Source: Rhizobium acidisoli (GTDB taxonomy: Bacteria > Pseudomonadota > Alphaproteobacteria > Rhizobiales > Rhizobiaceae). Taken from it: 64,000 nucleotides of DNA. The stretch's first letter is position 1; each line of letters starts with the position of its first letter. The stretch covers positions 186,001-250,000 of the forward strand of contig NZ_CP035002.1 of assembly GCF_002531755.2 (NCBI RefSeq). The letters run 5' to 3'. A program made the position numbers and the translations under genes. The notes under the pieces are model-generated. The model worked only from the letters and a program-made list of their open reading frames with translations, did no database searches and had not been told where the DNA came from. Below, one piece after another: positions 20,160 to 28,782 of this stretch.

Positions 20160-21194
20160 CTATGCTGAAATTTCGATACGCTTGCCGGTCTTGGCGCTTT
20201 CGATGGCGCCGAAGACCATGGCGAGGCTTCTGATATTGTCGGAATTGACCGTCTCGGCCTGTTTGCCGGTGCCGATCGCCGCGATGAAATCGGCGATGAC
20301 GCTGGCGTGGCCATGGGTTTCCGCGGCATGTTCCGGGCCGGGAACGTTTACGGCAGCAAAGCCGCGCAAAAGGCCGGGTTCCTCGCCGGCGACAGTCGCG
20401 GTGAAATTCTCTTCGCCATCCCAGGTGAGCATGCCCTTCGAGCCGACGAGGCGCCACCGGCTTTCCCAGCTGGTGCGCTCGCCTTCGGCGCACCAGGAGC
20501 CGCGATAGGTGAAGACGATATCGTCGGAAAATTCGAAGATGGCATTGGCCGAAGCGCCGTGCCGGTACCACGATCCCTTCGGATTGCGCTCGACGCAATA
20601 GACGGCAAGCGGCTTGCGGTCGGCGACGTAGCGGGCGGCATCGAAGGTGTGAATCGCCATATCGAGCAGCAGGACATTGTCCATCTCCTCGCGGAAACCG
20701 CCAAAATGCGGTGCGAGAAAAAAGTCGCAATGGATGCCGGTGAGTTCGCCGATCGCGCCGCTGCCGACGAAACGGCGCAGGCGGCGGATGCCGGAGATGA
20801 AGCGGCGGTTCTGGATGACGGCGTGGATGCGGCCGGTTTGCGCGGCGAGATCGACCAGCGCGGCGCCCTCGGTGAGCGAGGCGGCCATCGGCTTTTCGCT
20901 GAGCACATGGCAGCCGGCTTTGAGCGCCGTCGAAACGACATCGTAACGAGCGGCCGGGATGACGATGTCGAAGACCAGGTCGGCCTTGGTCGTAGCGATG
21001 ACCTCGGAAAGATCCGAACCGATGACGGCGCTCTCGAGGCCGAACTCGGCGGCAAGCTTTTCCGCCGTCTCGCGGTTGAGGTCGACGAGGCCGACGATGG
21101 CAATGGATTCAGCCAGTTGAGGGTTGGACGCGATGGCGCGCAACCAACCTTTGGACATAGCTCCGCACCCGCACAGAATGGCACTAAATTTCAC
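20160..21194 (-). CDS. Gfo/Idh/MocA-family NAD(P)-dependent dehydrogenase
   Basis: About 344 residues. The Rossmann motif GCGAMSKG is at 9-16, a nucleotide-binding DLNRE follows, then SEKPMAAS (the family's EKP catalytic Lys) and LLDMAIHTFDAARY (the DxxxH region). It oxidises a sugar or polyol hydroxyl. The start is the GTG at 21194, because GGAGGA lies four bases before it; the longer frame begins inside the operator region. It is the first gene of the sugar operon, driven by the promoter and LacI-type operator just upstream. Confidence 0.87.
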   Translation of the reverse strand: MKFSAILCGCGAMSKGWLRAIASNPQLAESIAIVGLVDLNRETAEKLAAEFGLESAVIGSDLSEVIATTKADLVFDIVIPAARYDVVSTALKAGCHVLSEKPMAASLTEGAALVDLAAQTGRIHAVIQNRRFISGIRRLRRFVGSGAIGELTGIHCDFFLAPHFGGFREEMDNVLLLDMAIHTFDAARYVADRKPLAVYCVERNPKGSWYRHGASANAIFEFSDDIVFTYRGSWCAEGERTSWESRWRLVGSKGMLTWDGEENFTATVAGEEPGLLRGFAAVNVPGPEHAAETHGHASVIADFIAAIGTGKQAETVNSDNIRSLAMVFGAIESAKTGKRIEISA

Positions 21195-21240
21195 GATTTC
21201 CTCCAGGGAATGGCGCCAACTCTCCTCGTGACACGCACTC

Positions 21241-21254
21241 CGTAAACGTTTACG
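21241..21254 (-). promoter_or_regulatory. LacI-type operator of the CUT1 sugar operon
   Basis: The perfect 14-base palindrome CGTAAACGTTTACG has the central CG and half-site form usual for LacI-family regulators. It lies 47 bases upstream of the GTG of the dehydrogenase gene and just downstream of the promoter, where binding would block transcription. The likely ligand is the LacI-family protein encoded divergently from 21410. Confidence 0.75.
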
Positions 21255-21255
21255 A

Positions 21256-21284
21256 ATGTTGGCGGAAAGATTTTGCGATGTCAA
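21256..21284 (-). promoter_or_regulatory. Probable promoter of the CUT1 sugar operon
   Basis: On the minus strand TTGACA (21284-21279) is a perfect -35. A weak -10 (CAACAT, 21261-21256) follows at 17 bases, directly before the LacI-type palindrome. The -35 is clear; the -10 is poor. Confidence 0.5.
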
Positions 21285-21342
21285 GAGACGCCAAATACGA
21301 AATTGCGGACCCGGATGCGCATGGATCTAAATCATCAAAGGA

Positions 21343-21394
21343 GGAGCATGATGTCGTCCGAAAACCGCGCAGTTTTAGGACGACATCATGCTCC
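21343..21394. repeat. Palindromic repeat upstream of the LacI gene
   Basis: A perfect 17-base inverted repeat (21343-21359 with 21378-21394; arm GGAGCATGATGTCGTCC) encloses an 18-base loop that itself pairs AAAAC with GTTTT. The sequence type, with GCATGATG and CGAAAA, resembles the element at 31246-31296, so it is a dispersed rhizobial repeat. It ends 16 bases before the LacI start and could form a long hairpin in its leader. Confidence 0.75.
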
Positions 21395-21409
21395 AGGAAA
21401 AAGCGGCCG

Positions 21410-22453
21410 ATGAAAGGGATTCGCCAGCTTGCCGAACACCTGGGTATTTCGATCGGCACGGTCTCCCGGGCGCTGAACGGCAAGCCCGATGTCAATGAGG
21501 AAACCCGGCAGCGCGTGCTGGCGGCAGCCGAGGAACTCGGTTACGTCGCCAACCAGTCGGGACGGAGTCTCAGACAAGGAGAGACGAAGGTCATCGGGCT
21601 GATGATCGAATCCAGCATGGAGTCGGTCGAAAATGCCGACAACTTCTTCCTCGGCGTCACCAGCGGCCTGCAAAGCGTCTTTGCCCGCCACAAACTCGAC
21701 CTGATCATGCTGCCCTGCCCGAGCGACGAGGATCCGCACGAATATCTGAAGCGCATTGTGGCGCGCCACATCGTCGATGCGATGATCATCTCGAACACGC
21801 AGCGCATCGACCGGCGCATCGATCTTCTGTCGCGGGCAAAGATCCCCTTCGTTGCGGTCGGCCGCAGCCTTTCCCCAGGCAATTTTCCCTGGATCGATCT
21901 CGATTTTGAAGGCGTGGCCGAACGCGCCGTCGACCGGCTAGTCGCGCGCGGTCACCGCCGGATTGCGATCACGGCGCCGTCGAGCGAGGTCAACCTCGGC
22001 TATGTTTTTCTTGAGAGCTATCGCCGCGCGCTCGCGCGGCACGGTATCGCCTTCGATCCGTCGCTCGTCATCCGCGTCAAATCGAGTGAACAGGGCGGCT
22101 ACCAGGCGGCCCATGAGCTGCTGCTCCTCGAAGAGCGGCCGACGGCGGTGATCCTGATCTACGAGCTGATGGCGATCGGTCTCTACCGCCGCCTGATGGA
22201 ATCGGGCGTCATGCCCGGCCGCGACCTGGCCGTGATCGGCTTCCGCGATGCCCCGCGCGCACGGTTCCTAAACCCTTCGCTCAGCTGCTTCCGTATGTCG
22301 CTCTATGATCTCGGCGTCGCGCTCGGACAGACGCTTCTCGCCAATGTGCCGGCCTATCGCGAGTTCTACCCTGATGCCGGCCGCAACGTCGTCTGGCCGC
22401 TCGAACTGGTGCCGGGGGAAAGCGACGCCTTTCACGTGGGAGCCATGGTCTGA
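21410..22453 (+). CDS. LacI-family transcriptional regulator
   Basis: 347 residues. The N-terminal helix-turn-helix is [28 protein letters not shown], followed by the hinge [13 protein letters not shown] and a periplasmic-binding-like ligand domain (VIGLMIESS, then [33 protein letters not shown]). The start is the ATG at 21410; the frame extends upstream only through the palindromic repeat, and AGGA lies 11 bases before the ATG. It is divergent from the CUT1 sugar operon and probably represses it from the palindrome at 21241, released by the sugar or a derivative. Confidence 0.9.
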   Translation: MKGIRQLAEHLGISIGTVSRALNGKPDVNEETRQRVLAAAEELGYVANQSGRSLRQGETKVIGLMIESSMESVENADNFFLGVTSGLQSVFARHKLDLIMLPCPSDEDPHEYLKRIVARHIVDAMIISNTQRIDRRIDLLSRAKIPFVAVGRSLSPGNFPWIDLDFEGVAERAVDRLVARGHRRIAITAPSSEVNLGYVFLESYRRALARHGIAFDPSLVIRVKSSEQGGYQAAHELLLLEERPTAVILIYELMAIGLYRRLMESGVMPGRDLAVIGFRDAPRARFLNPSLSCFRMSLYDLGVALGQTLLANVPAYREFYPDAGRNVVWPLELVPGESDAFHVGAMV

Positions 22454-22560
22454 TCGCTCTTTGCCGATTTTGCCGGCACGCGGCGCTGAGCGACCGGCGA
22501 CTACGGTTGGAAAATCTCCGGAATCGAATTGAGATGGGTACTTGGCAGAGTGTTGAGACG

Positions 22561-22577
22561 GTAGTAAACTTTACTAC
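22561..22577 (+). promoter_or_regulatory. Operator of the ParD-like antitoxin gene
   Basis: GTAGTAAA-C-TTTACTAC is a perfect 8+1+8 palindrome. It sits between TTGAGA (22553-22558) and a TATAAG/TACTAT -10 (22575-22583), 22 bases before the antitoxin ATG. Such placement is typical of autoregulated toxin-antitoxin operons bound by a ribbon-helix-helix antitoxin. Confidence 0.7.
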
Positions 22578-22599
22578 TATAAGGTCCAGGAGACGTGAA

Positions 22600-22881
22600 A
22601 TGCCGAATGTCGAGAAAGTGAGCGTGGCCGTTACCACGCATCAGGCGGCCCTTCTTCGCGACGCGGTCAAGACCGGCGCCTACGCCACCACAAGTGAAAT
22701 CGTGCGCGAAGCAGTCCGCGACTGGGAGGCCAAATGGGAAGCCCGACAGGCTGATGCCAAACGCTTGCGGGAACTTTGGGACGAAGGCAAGGCCAGCGGC
22801 GACCCCGTGCGGGTCGATTTCGACAAACTCCGCGAAGAGGCTCGTCAGGAACTGAGCGCTGCCCTGAACAATGCCCGTTGA
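22600..22881 (+). CDS. ParD-like antitoxin (ribbon-helix-helix)
   Basis: 93 residues. The start [23 protein letters not shown], with [15 protein letters not shown] after it, is a ribbon-helix-helix DNA-binding domain of the ParD/CopG type. The charged C-terminal tail ([22 protein letters not shown]) is the usual toxin-binding part. AGGAGA lies 6 bases before the ATG; the longer frame to 22507 has no support. Its 3' end overlaps the toxin start. The antitoxin is intact while the toxin is frameshifted. Confidence 0.85.
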   Translation: MPNVEKVSVAVTTHQAALLRDAVKTGAYATTSEIVREAVRDWEAKWEARQADAKRLRELWDEGKASGDPVRVDFDKLREEARQELSAALNNAR

Positions 22882-23181
22882 TCTCGTTTGGTTGCCCCGG
22901 GCCCTGGCCGACGTTCGTGATATTTATGTTCAGGTCGGTCTGGAACAGCCGCAGGCCGCCGAGCGGCTTTTCGATAGTTTGAGCGGAAGGCGAAGCTGTT
23001 GAGCGAACAGCCGCGTCTCGGCAGGCGCCGACCGGAAATCCGGCCAGGCGCGCGCATGTTGGTCGAAGCGCCGTTTGTTATGCTCTATGAGACCGTTCCG
23101 GACAGGGACGAAGGACCCATCCAAACCGTCAATATCGTGCGCGTCCTTCACGGCAGGCGTGATCTCGCATCGCTCGATTAA
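22871..23181 (+). pseudogene. ParE/RelE-like toxin, frameshifted
   Basis: Starting at the ATG at 22871, overlapping the antitoxin end by 11 bases, the frame reads [20 protein letters not shown] and on to ERLFDSL, a ParE N-terminus, then hits a TGA (23000-23002). The ParE C-terminal half continues in another frame: LLSEQPRLGRRRPEIRPGAR, MLVEAPFVMLYE and VRVLHGRRDLASLD, ending at 23181. One missing base near 22980-22983 (TTGAGCGG for an expected TTGGAGCGG) restores one continuous ParE-like protein of about 103 residues. As sequenced, no full toxin is made. Confidence 0.82.
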
Positions 23182-23436
23182 GCCGGCGCGCGACGCGGGA
23201 GCATCGGATGCTTCTCAAACACCTCGGTCTTCTCCATTTCCAGAATATTAGAAGGCGGAAATTTCATCTCCCCTCCGGGCGCGTCGCCGCGCGAAGCTTG
23301 GAGCGAAACCCTAACCACGGCGGTCGAAGGGGAATAAGCAAACACTTTTTATTTTCTACCACATCTATAGAATTTGTACTCTTATCTCGGCGTTCGATTT
23401 CTTTCACCGATAGGATCGTCAGAATTGGAGACATCG
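23182..23436. other. Intergenic region before the SfnB-like gene
   Basis: 255 bases, turning AT-rich from 23340 on, with no supported gene. It probably holds the promoter of the SfnB-like gene. A motif ATCTATAGAATTT near 23365 on the plus strand loosely resembles, in inverse orientation, sequence in front of the other transport genes of this region. Confidence 0.5.
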
Positions 23437-24654
23437 ATGAATACCGTGCTGAGGCAAGCAGATCAGATCCGGCCCGTGGCCGACCGTATCGGCAGCGATG
23501 AGGAAGCGATTGCAACCGCCCGCAGGCTGGCGGCGCAATTTGCCGCGCGCGCTGCCGAGCGCGACGCCGATCGGATCCTGCCTTTCAGCGAACTCGATCT
23601 CCTCGCGCGGTCCGGTCTCCTGGCGATCACCGTGCCGGCGCAATTTGGCGGGCTCGACGTCTCGAACGCGGTGCTTGCCGAGATCACGGCGATCCTGTCG
23701 CAGGCGGACGGTTCGATCGGCCAGATTCCCCAAAACCATTTCTATATTCTCGAGGCGCTCCGCACCGACGGCAGCGAGGAGCAGCAGCGCTATTTCTTCA
23801 GCCGGGTGCTTGCCGGCGACCGTTTCGGCAATGCGCTTTCCGAGCGCGGCACGAAGACGGTCGGGCATTACAACACCCGCATCACCCGCGACGGTCCGGG
23901 CTACCGGATAAACGGCCGCAAATTCTATTCCACAGGCGTGCTCTTCGCCGACTGGATCACTGTCTTCGCGCTCGATGCCGAGGAGCGGCTGACCATGGCC
24001 TTCGTCCCGAAGGGCACCGAGGGTGTCGAGATCGTCGACGACTGGGACGGCTTCGGCCAGCGCACCACCGGCAGCGGCACGACTGTTCTCGATAATGTCT
24101 ATGTCAGCGCCGATTCCGTCGTGTTTCATCACAAGGGCTTCGAGCGCCCGACGACGATCGGCTCCGTCGGCCAGATCATCCATGCCGGCGTCGATCTCGG
24201 CATTGCTCGGGCGGCCTTCGCCGAAACGCTTGAGTTCGTCAGGACGAGATCGCGCCCCTGGATGGATAGCGGCCTCGACCGCGCCTCCGACGATCCGCTG
24301 ACGATCGCTAGGGTCGGCCAGATCGCCATCCGGCTCGAAGCCGCGACCGCCCTCGTCGAGCGCGCCGGCCACAAGGTCGATGCCGCGCAGGTCGAGACGA
24401 CTGAGCAGAAAGTGATCGAGGCAACGCTTGCGGTCGCCGCCGCCAAGGTGCTGACAACGGAAGTGGCGCTCGAGGCTTCGAATACGCTCTTCGAGCTTGC
24501 CGGCACCTCGTCGGTGCAGGCTGGCCTCAATCTCGACCGCCACTGGCGCAACGCCCGCACCCACACACTTCATGACCCCGTGCGCTGGAAGTACCACGTC
24601 GTCGGCAACTATCATCTGAACGGCGTCACGCCGCCGAAGAACGGCGCGCTCTGA
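23437..24654 (+). CDS. SfnB/DszC-like acyl-CoA-dehydrogenase-fold monooxygenase
   Basis: 405 residues with the acyl-CoA dehydrogenase fold: N-terminal helices, then FGNALSERGTKTVGHYNTRITRDGPGYRINGRKFYSTG, the beta domain, and a C-terminal helical domain ending NARTHTLHDPVRWKYH. That ending is the signature of the SfnB/DszC/C2-monooxygenase branch, which uses reduced flavin and oxygen to oxidise sulfur or nitrogen compounds. The segment where real acyl-CoA dehydrogenases carry the catalytic Glu is not of that type. The ATG at 23437 is preceded by TTGGAG. It converges on a paralogue with a perfect terminator between them. Confidence 0.82.
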   Translation: MNTVLRQADQIRPVADRIGSDEEAIATARRLAAQFAARAAERDADRILPFSELDLLARSGLLAITVPAQFGGLDVSNAVLAEITAILSQADGSIGQIPQNHFYILEALRTDGSEEQQRYFFSRVLAGDRFGNALSERGTKTVGHYNTRITRDGPGYRINGRKFYSTGVLFADWITVFALDAEERLTMAFVPKGTEGVEIVDDWDGFGQRTTGSGTTVLDNVYVSADSVVFHHKGFERPTTIGSVGQIIHAGVDLGIARAAFAETLEFVRTRSRPWMDSGLDRASDDPLTIARVGQIAIRLEAATALVERAGHKVDAAQVETTEQKVIEATLAVAAAKVLTTEVALEASNTLFELAGTSSVQAGLNLDRHWRNARTHTLHDPVRWKYHVVGNYHLNGVTPPKNGAL

Positions 24655-24676
24655 GCTTTTGTCTCATTCCCAAATG

Positions 24677-24710
24677 AAAACCCCGCTGCCGGCGCCGGCA
24701 GCGGGGTTTT
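24677..24710. terminator. Bidirectional terminator between convergent monooxygenase genes
   Basis: A perfect 34-base palindrome with 17-base arms, beginning AAAACCCCGCTGCCGG, so both transcripts end in a GC-rich hairpin followed by UUUU. It lies 23 bases after one stop and 25 after the other. Confidence 0.9.
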
Positions 24711-24734
24711 GCTTTCGATATCGACGCACTCGCC

Positions 24735-25943
24735 TCAGCTGTAGAGACTGACCTCCGGTATCCTGTCGTTCAGCACGAATTCGCCGACTTCCTTGGCCTT
24801 GTAGAAGACCGGATCGTGCAGCGTATGGGTGCGGACATTGCGCCAGAACCGGTCGAAGCGGTATTTGTCCGCCGTCGAGCGCGCGCCCGTCAGTTCGAAG
24901 ACGCGCGAGGTGATGTCGAGCGAGACATGGGTGGCATGGACCTTGGCGGCATAGGCTTCGACCGCCGCCTCGCCGCGCTCGCGCGCCGTCACGTCGCGGC
25001 CGCGGGCAAGACCCGCCTGCACGGCGGCAGCGGCATTGTCGGCAAGGGCTGCGGAGGCCTTCAGCGCCGCGGTGAATTCGCCGACGCGCTCGAGGATATA
25101 GGGATCGTCGGCTGCCCGCTCGACACCGGATGTGATCCACGGTCTCGTCGTGGTTCTGACATAGTCGACCGCCGCCTGCAGCGCGCCTTCGGCGGTGCCG
25201 AGGTAAAAATTGACGAAAACCAGCTGGATGAACGGCGTGTTGAAGGTCGACAGCACCGGCGGCGCCACATCGGGTGCTGTGGGGGCGCCGACGAAATCCT
25301 CCTCGTAGACGGGGAAATCGTGGAACTCGACGCTGCCGCTGTCGGACAGGCGCTGGCCGATATTCTCCCAGTCGTCATTGGCGACGTAGCCCGGGCGATT
25401 GGTCGGCACGGCAAAGCCGGCGATCTTGTCGTCGAGCGCCGCATTGGCATTGATATAGTCGGAGACCCGCGCCGCCGTGGAGAAGGATTTGCGGCCGTTC
25501 AGCACATAGCCGTTGCCGCGGCGGGTCAGCACCAGTCCGGGATCGCGGGGATTGACGGCTGCACCCCAATAGAGGTTTTTCGCCACCGTCTCGCTGCCCA
25601 GCGCATGGGCGCGCGCTGCATCGAGCGCCCAGTAGACATACTGGCTGTTGACGTAATGGTAGCCGAGCAGCTGCCCGATCGAGCTCTCGCCGCGGGCGAG
25701 AATGCGGACCAGCCTCAGCCCGTCGACCCAATCGAGACCGCCGCCGCCGATCTCTATCGGATGCAGCGCATTGAGCAGTCCGGCATTCTTCAGCTTGACG
25801 ATTTCTGCAAGCGGCGGGCGGCCGTCGCGGTCGAGTTCGGCCGCGCGCTGGGAAAGGTCGGCCGAGATCTCCTCGGCGCGTGCAAACAGGTCTTGCCGCG
25901 TTGGGTTGCGGCTCGCCGCGTAGACGACATTGGACTGGCTCAT
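24735..25943 (-). CDS. DszC-like acyl-CoA-dehydrogenase-fold monooxygenase
   Basis: 402 residues, paralogous to the protein from 23437. It shows GYVLNGRKSFSTAARVSDYI, ENIGQRLSDSGSVEFHDF, TTRPWITSGVERAADDPYILERVGEF and the C-terminal FWRNVRTHTLHDPVFYKAKEVG. These are features of flavin-dependent sulfur and nitrogen monooxygenases related to DszC. It is the second gene behind the RbsB-like binding protein on the minus strand (78 bases between), so substrate import and oxidation appear co-expressed. The substrate is unknown. Confidence 0.82.
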   Translation of the reverse strand: MSQSNVVYAASRNPTRQDLFARAEEISADLSQRAAELDRDGRPPLAEIVKLKNAGLLNALHPIEIGGGGLDWVDGLRLVRILARGESSIGQLLGYHYVNSQYVYWALDAARAHALGSETVAKNLYWGAAVNPRDPGLVLTRRGNGYVLNGRKSFSTAARVSDYINANAALDDKIAGFAVPTNRPGYVANDDWENIGQRLSDSGSVEFHDFPVYEEDFVGAPTAPDVAPPVLSTFNTPFIQLVFVNFYLGTAEGALQAAVDYVRTTTRPWITSGVERAADDPYILERVGEFTAALKASAALADNAAAAVQAGLARGRDVTARERGEAAVEAYAAKVHATHVSLDITSRVFELTGARSTADKYRFDRFWRNVRTHTLHDPVFYKAKEVGEFVLNDRIPEVSLYS

Positions 25944-26021
25944 GGGCGGAACTCCAATTCTGCAAAAAGACGATCCGGCGCGAGCCGTACGCCCCCGCCG
26001 GAAGGATCGAGGTGAAAAGCC

Positions 26022-27068
26022 TTAGAACAGCTTGTCCGGGATCCAGGTCGCGGTCGCCGCATCGCTGGTGCTGAAGGCCGGGATCTTCTGCGCCAGATCC
26101 TCGATCGTCTTGACGCCGGCCGCGCGCAGGCTCTCCTGGGTCAGCAGCGTCGGTTTGACGGTAATCTGATGGGGAACAGTCTGGCCGGCGATTTCGAGGG
26201 CCGCGGCGCGGATGGAGACGGCGCCGACGACGGCCGGATTGGTGGCGACGGTCGCAACCCACGGGCTGCCTTCCTCGGTGATCTCCTGGATATCGGCTGT
26301 GGAGACGTCGGCCGAATAGATCTTGAGTTTCTTCGATATGCCGAGATCGTTGGCGGCGAGTTTTACGCCGCGGGCGAATTCGTCATAGGGGGCGAAGACC
26401 ACCGAAATATCCGGATTGGCAGTGAGCGCGGCCTTCGCCTGGTCGGCTGTCGAGGTCGCGGTGGTGTCGCTTACATTGCCGAAGCGGGCTTTTTCGACGA
26501 CGCCCGAATTGTCCGACTTGAATTTGTCCCAAACCTCGTTGCGGCGGTCGAGCGGCGCAAAGCCTGCAACATAGACGTAACCGGCGTTAAAACTCTTGCC
26601 GTTGTCCTTCACCACCTGTTCGAGCGCCAGCGAGGCAAGCTCGTGGTCGCTCTGCTCCACCTGCGGGATTTTGGGATTGTTGAGGTTGACGTCGAAGGCG
26701 ACGACCTTGATGCCCTTGTCGAGCGCCTGTTGCACGACGTCGCCAAGCGATTCCGACAGGCCATGGTCGATGACGATGCCGGAGACGCCGAGATTGATCG
26801 CCTGCAGGATCTGTTCGCGCTGCTCGGCTGCATCCTGGCGCCCGGGGAAGATGCGCAGGTCGATATCCAGCGCCTTGGCCTGGGCCTCGGCGCCCGCCTG
26901 ATAGGCCTGGAAGAAATCGCCGGCCGAGATGTAGCTGATCAGTGCTATCTTGACGCCGCCCTTGTCGAAGGGAGCCGGAGCACCGGACAGGCCGTCAGCC
27001 TTTGCACCGTGAATGAAAATGAACGGAATGACGGCGGCAGACAGTGCAAGCCGTGCGAGGGATTTCAT
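26022..27068 (-). CDS. RbsB-type periplasmic substrate-binding protein
   Basis: 348 residues with a Sec signal (LALSAAVIPFIFIHGAKA). The mature part has the CUT2 pattern: VKIALISYISAGDFFQAYQAGAEAQAKAL, a repeated GVSGIVIDHGLSESLGDVVQQALDKGIKVVAFDVN, and DISVVFAPYDEFARGVKLAAND. It is transcribed away from the matching ATPase and permease genes, which begin at 27298 on the other strand, so the importer is encoded as two divergent units. Although the fold is sugar-type, the neighbours are flavin monooxygenases, so the ligand may not be a sugar. Confidence 0.85.
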   Translation of the reverse strand: MKSLARLALSAAVIPFIFIHGAKADGLSGAPAPFDKGGVKIALISYISAGDFFQAYQAGAEAQAKALDIDLRIFPGRQDAAEQREQILQAINLGVSGIVIDHGLSESLGDVVQQALDKGIKVVAFDVNLNNPKIPQVEQSDHELASLALEQVVKDNGKSFNAGYVYVAGFAPLDRRNEVWDKFKSDNSGVVEKARFGNVSDTTATSTADQAKAALTANPDISVVFAPYDEFARGVKLAANDLGISKKLKIYSADVSTADIQEITEEGSPWVATVATNPAVVGAVSIRAAALEIAGQTVPHQITVKPTLLTQESLRAAGVKTIEDLAQKIPAFSTSDAATATWIPDKLF

Positions 27069-27140
27069 CGTCGCGTTCCTTTTAACAACAAGCGGCGTCG
27101 TCTGACAGGCAGCCCCCGCGACGCGTTAAGTTATTAGATA

Positions 27141-27151
27141 TAATCTCTATG
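27141..27151 (+). promoter_or_regulatory. Shared 11-base motif in the divergent promoter region
   Basis: TAATCTCTATG occurs here, overlapping a TATAAT at 27139-27144, and again at 31354-31364 before the dipeptide-type binding protein. Both copies lie upstream of transport genes of the same accessory region. It may be a common regulator site; two copies are weak evidence. The rest of 27069-27297 shows no gene. Confidence 0.35.
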
Positions 27152-27297
27152 TTTTTAGTAGATTAAATGATCCGATTTTGCCGTCTGCGGGAGATTCTTT
27201 GTTTCCCCGGCGCTGTCCATCGGGGAAAGGCTTGCCTGGAATTCGACCGTCCGAACGGGGCACACTCCCGGGACAAATGCAGTTCCGGATCTGGTCG

Positions 27298-28782
27298 ATG
27301 CCGCTTCTACACGTTGAAAACATAAGCCGCAGCTTCGGCTCGACGCGGGCGCTTGCGGGCGCCGATCTTTCGATCGAGCGCGGCGAGATCGTGGCGCTCA
27401 TGGGCGCAAACGGCGCGGGTAAATCAACGCTGGTGAAGATCCTGTCCGGTGTGCTTCCGGCCGATGGTGGCGCGATCCGTCTCGAGGGCCGCCTCTTCGC
27501 TCCGCAGAGCCCGGCCGAAGCGGCAGGCGCCGGCGTCGTCACTGTGCATCAATCGACGGATCTGGTCGGTGCTGCCGGCCTGACCGTCGCCGACGCCCTG
27601 CTTCTCAACCGTTTCGCCCATCGCAGCACGCCCTTCTTCGTCTCGCGCGCCGGCATTCGCCGCGCCGCGCAGGCAATGCTCGATGCCGCCGGCTTCAGCC
27701 TGCCGCTCGACCGTGATTTCGGCGAACTCGCCAGCGCCGACCGCCAACTCGTGGCGATCGCTCGCGCCCTTGCCAACCGCGCCGATCTCCTCATTCTCGA
27801 CGAGCCGACGGCGAGCCTTTCCGGGGAAGAGAGCCGCCGGCTCTTCGATATTCTTTTGAGGCTTCGCAGCCGCGGGCTGGCGATCCTCTATATCTCGCAT
27901 CGCACCGCCGATCTTGAAGCGATCGCCGACCGCGCGCTGGTGATGCGCGGCGGCCGCGTCGTCGGCACTTTCACCCGGCCAATCGATTTTTCGAGCGCCA
28001 TCGAGACGATGATCGGCCGCAGGCTCGATGCAGCGCGGCCGCATGCTCGGCCCGCGACCGGCCCTGTGATTTTCGAAATGCGCGATGCCAGTCTGCTGCC
28101 GGCGGGCGCGCCTTTCGATCTGTCGCTGCATGAGGGCGAGGTGGTGGCGGTGACCGGCGTGCTCGGCGCCGGCAAGAGCCGGCTGCTCCAGGCAATCTTC
28201 GGCGTGACGGCGCTTAAGGGTGGCGCGATGTATCTTGACGGCCGGCCCTACCGGCCGAAAAGTCCGGCCGAAGCGATTGCGGCGGGTGTTGCCATGGCAG
28301 CGGAAGACCGTCACCGCTCCTCGCTGATGCCGCCGGCGTGGCCCGGCCATTCGCTGGCGGCGACGATCAGCCTGCCGCATCTCTCCAAATGGTATCCGCG
28401 CGGTTTCCTTGTCGGCGCCCGCGAACGACGTGAGGCCGAACAGGCGATTGCCCGTTTCGGCATCAAGGCCGCCGGCCCGCTGGCCTCGGTCTGGTCGCTC
28501 TCCGGCGGCAACCAGCAGAAGGCGGTGATTGCCCGCTGGGAGGCGGAGCCAAGCCGGCTTCTGCTGCTCGACGAACCTTTCCAGGGCGTCGATGTCGGCG
28601 CCCGCCGCGACATCAATCAGGCAATCCGCGCCCGCACCGACCGGGCGACGCTGATCGCGACCTCCGATCCGGAGGAGGCCTATGAGGTGGCCGACCGCAT
28701 CCTCGTCATCGATCGCCATGTGCTAGGCCCCGTCGCAGGCGGACTAGCCGCTCCTTTCGCCATTCAGGGAATATCCGCATGA
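27298..28782 (+). CDS. RbsA-type double ATP-binding protein
   Basis: About 494 residues, two fused nucleotide-binding domains. Domain 1: Walker A GANGAGKST (36-44), a degenerate signature (ELASADRQLVAIARA) and Walker B LLILDEPTASLS. Domain 2: GVLGAGKSR, signature WSLSGGNQQKAVIARW and Walker B LLLLDEPFQGVDVGAR. This is the CUT2 arrangement. The start at 27298 fits the domain boundary; ATG 27277 is an alternative. It overlaps the permease start by ATGA. It presumably works with the divergent RbsB-like protein. Confidence 0.88.
   Translation: MPLLHVENISRSFGSTRALAGADLSIERGEIVALMGANGAGKSTLVKILSGVLPADGGAIRLEGRLFAPQSPAEAAGAGVVTVHQSTDLVGAAGLTVADALLLNRFAHRSTPFFVSRAGIRRAAQAMLDAAGFSLPLDRDFGELASADRQLVAIARALANRADLLILDEPTASLSGEESRRLFDILLRLRSRGLAILYISHRTADLEAIADRALVMRGGRVVGTFTRPIDFSSAIETMIGRRLDAARPHARPATGPVIFEMRDASLLPAGAPFDLSLHEGEVVAVTGVLGAGKSRLLQAIFGVTALKGGAMYLDGRPYRPKSPAEAIAAGVAMAAEDRHRSSLMPPAWPGHSLAATISLPHLSKWYPRGFLVGARERREAEQAIARFGIKAAGPLASVWSLSGGNQQKAVIARWEAEPSRLLLLDEPFQGVDVGARRDINQAIRARTDRATLIATSDPEEAYEVADRILVIDRHVLGPVAGGLAAPFAIQGISA

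Noticed and set aside
23437..25943. The two acyl-CoA-dehydrogenase-fold proteins as beta-oxidation enzymes
   Set aside because: Both end in the RTHTLHDP segment of the SfnB/DszC branch and sit beside a DszA/NtaA-type monooxygenase. No thiolase, hydratase or acyl-CoA ligase is nearby.
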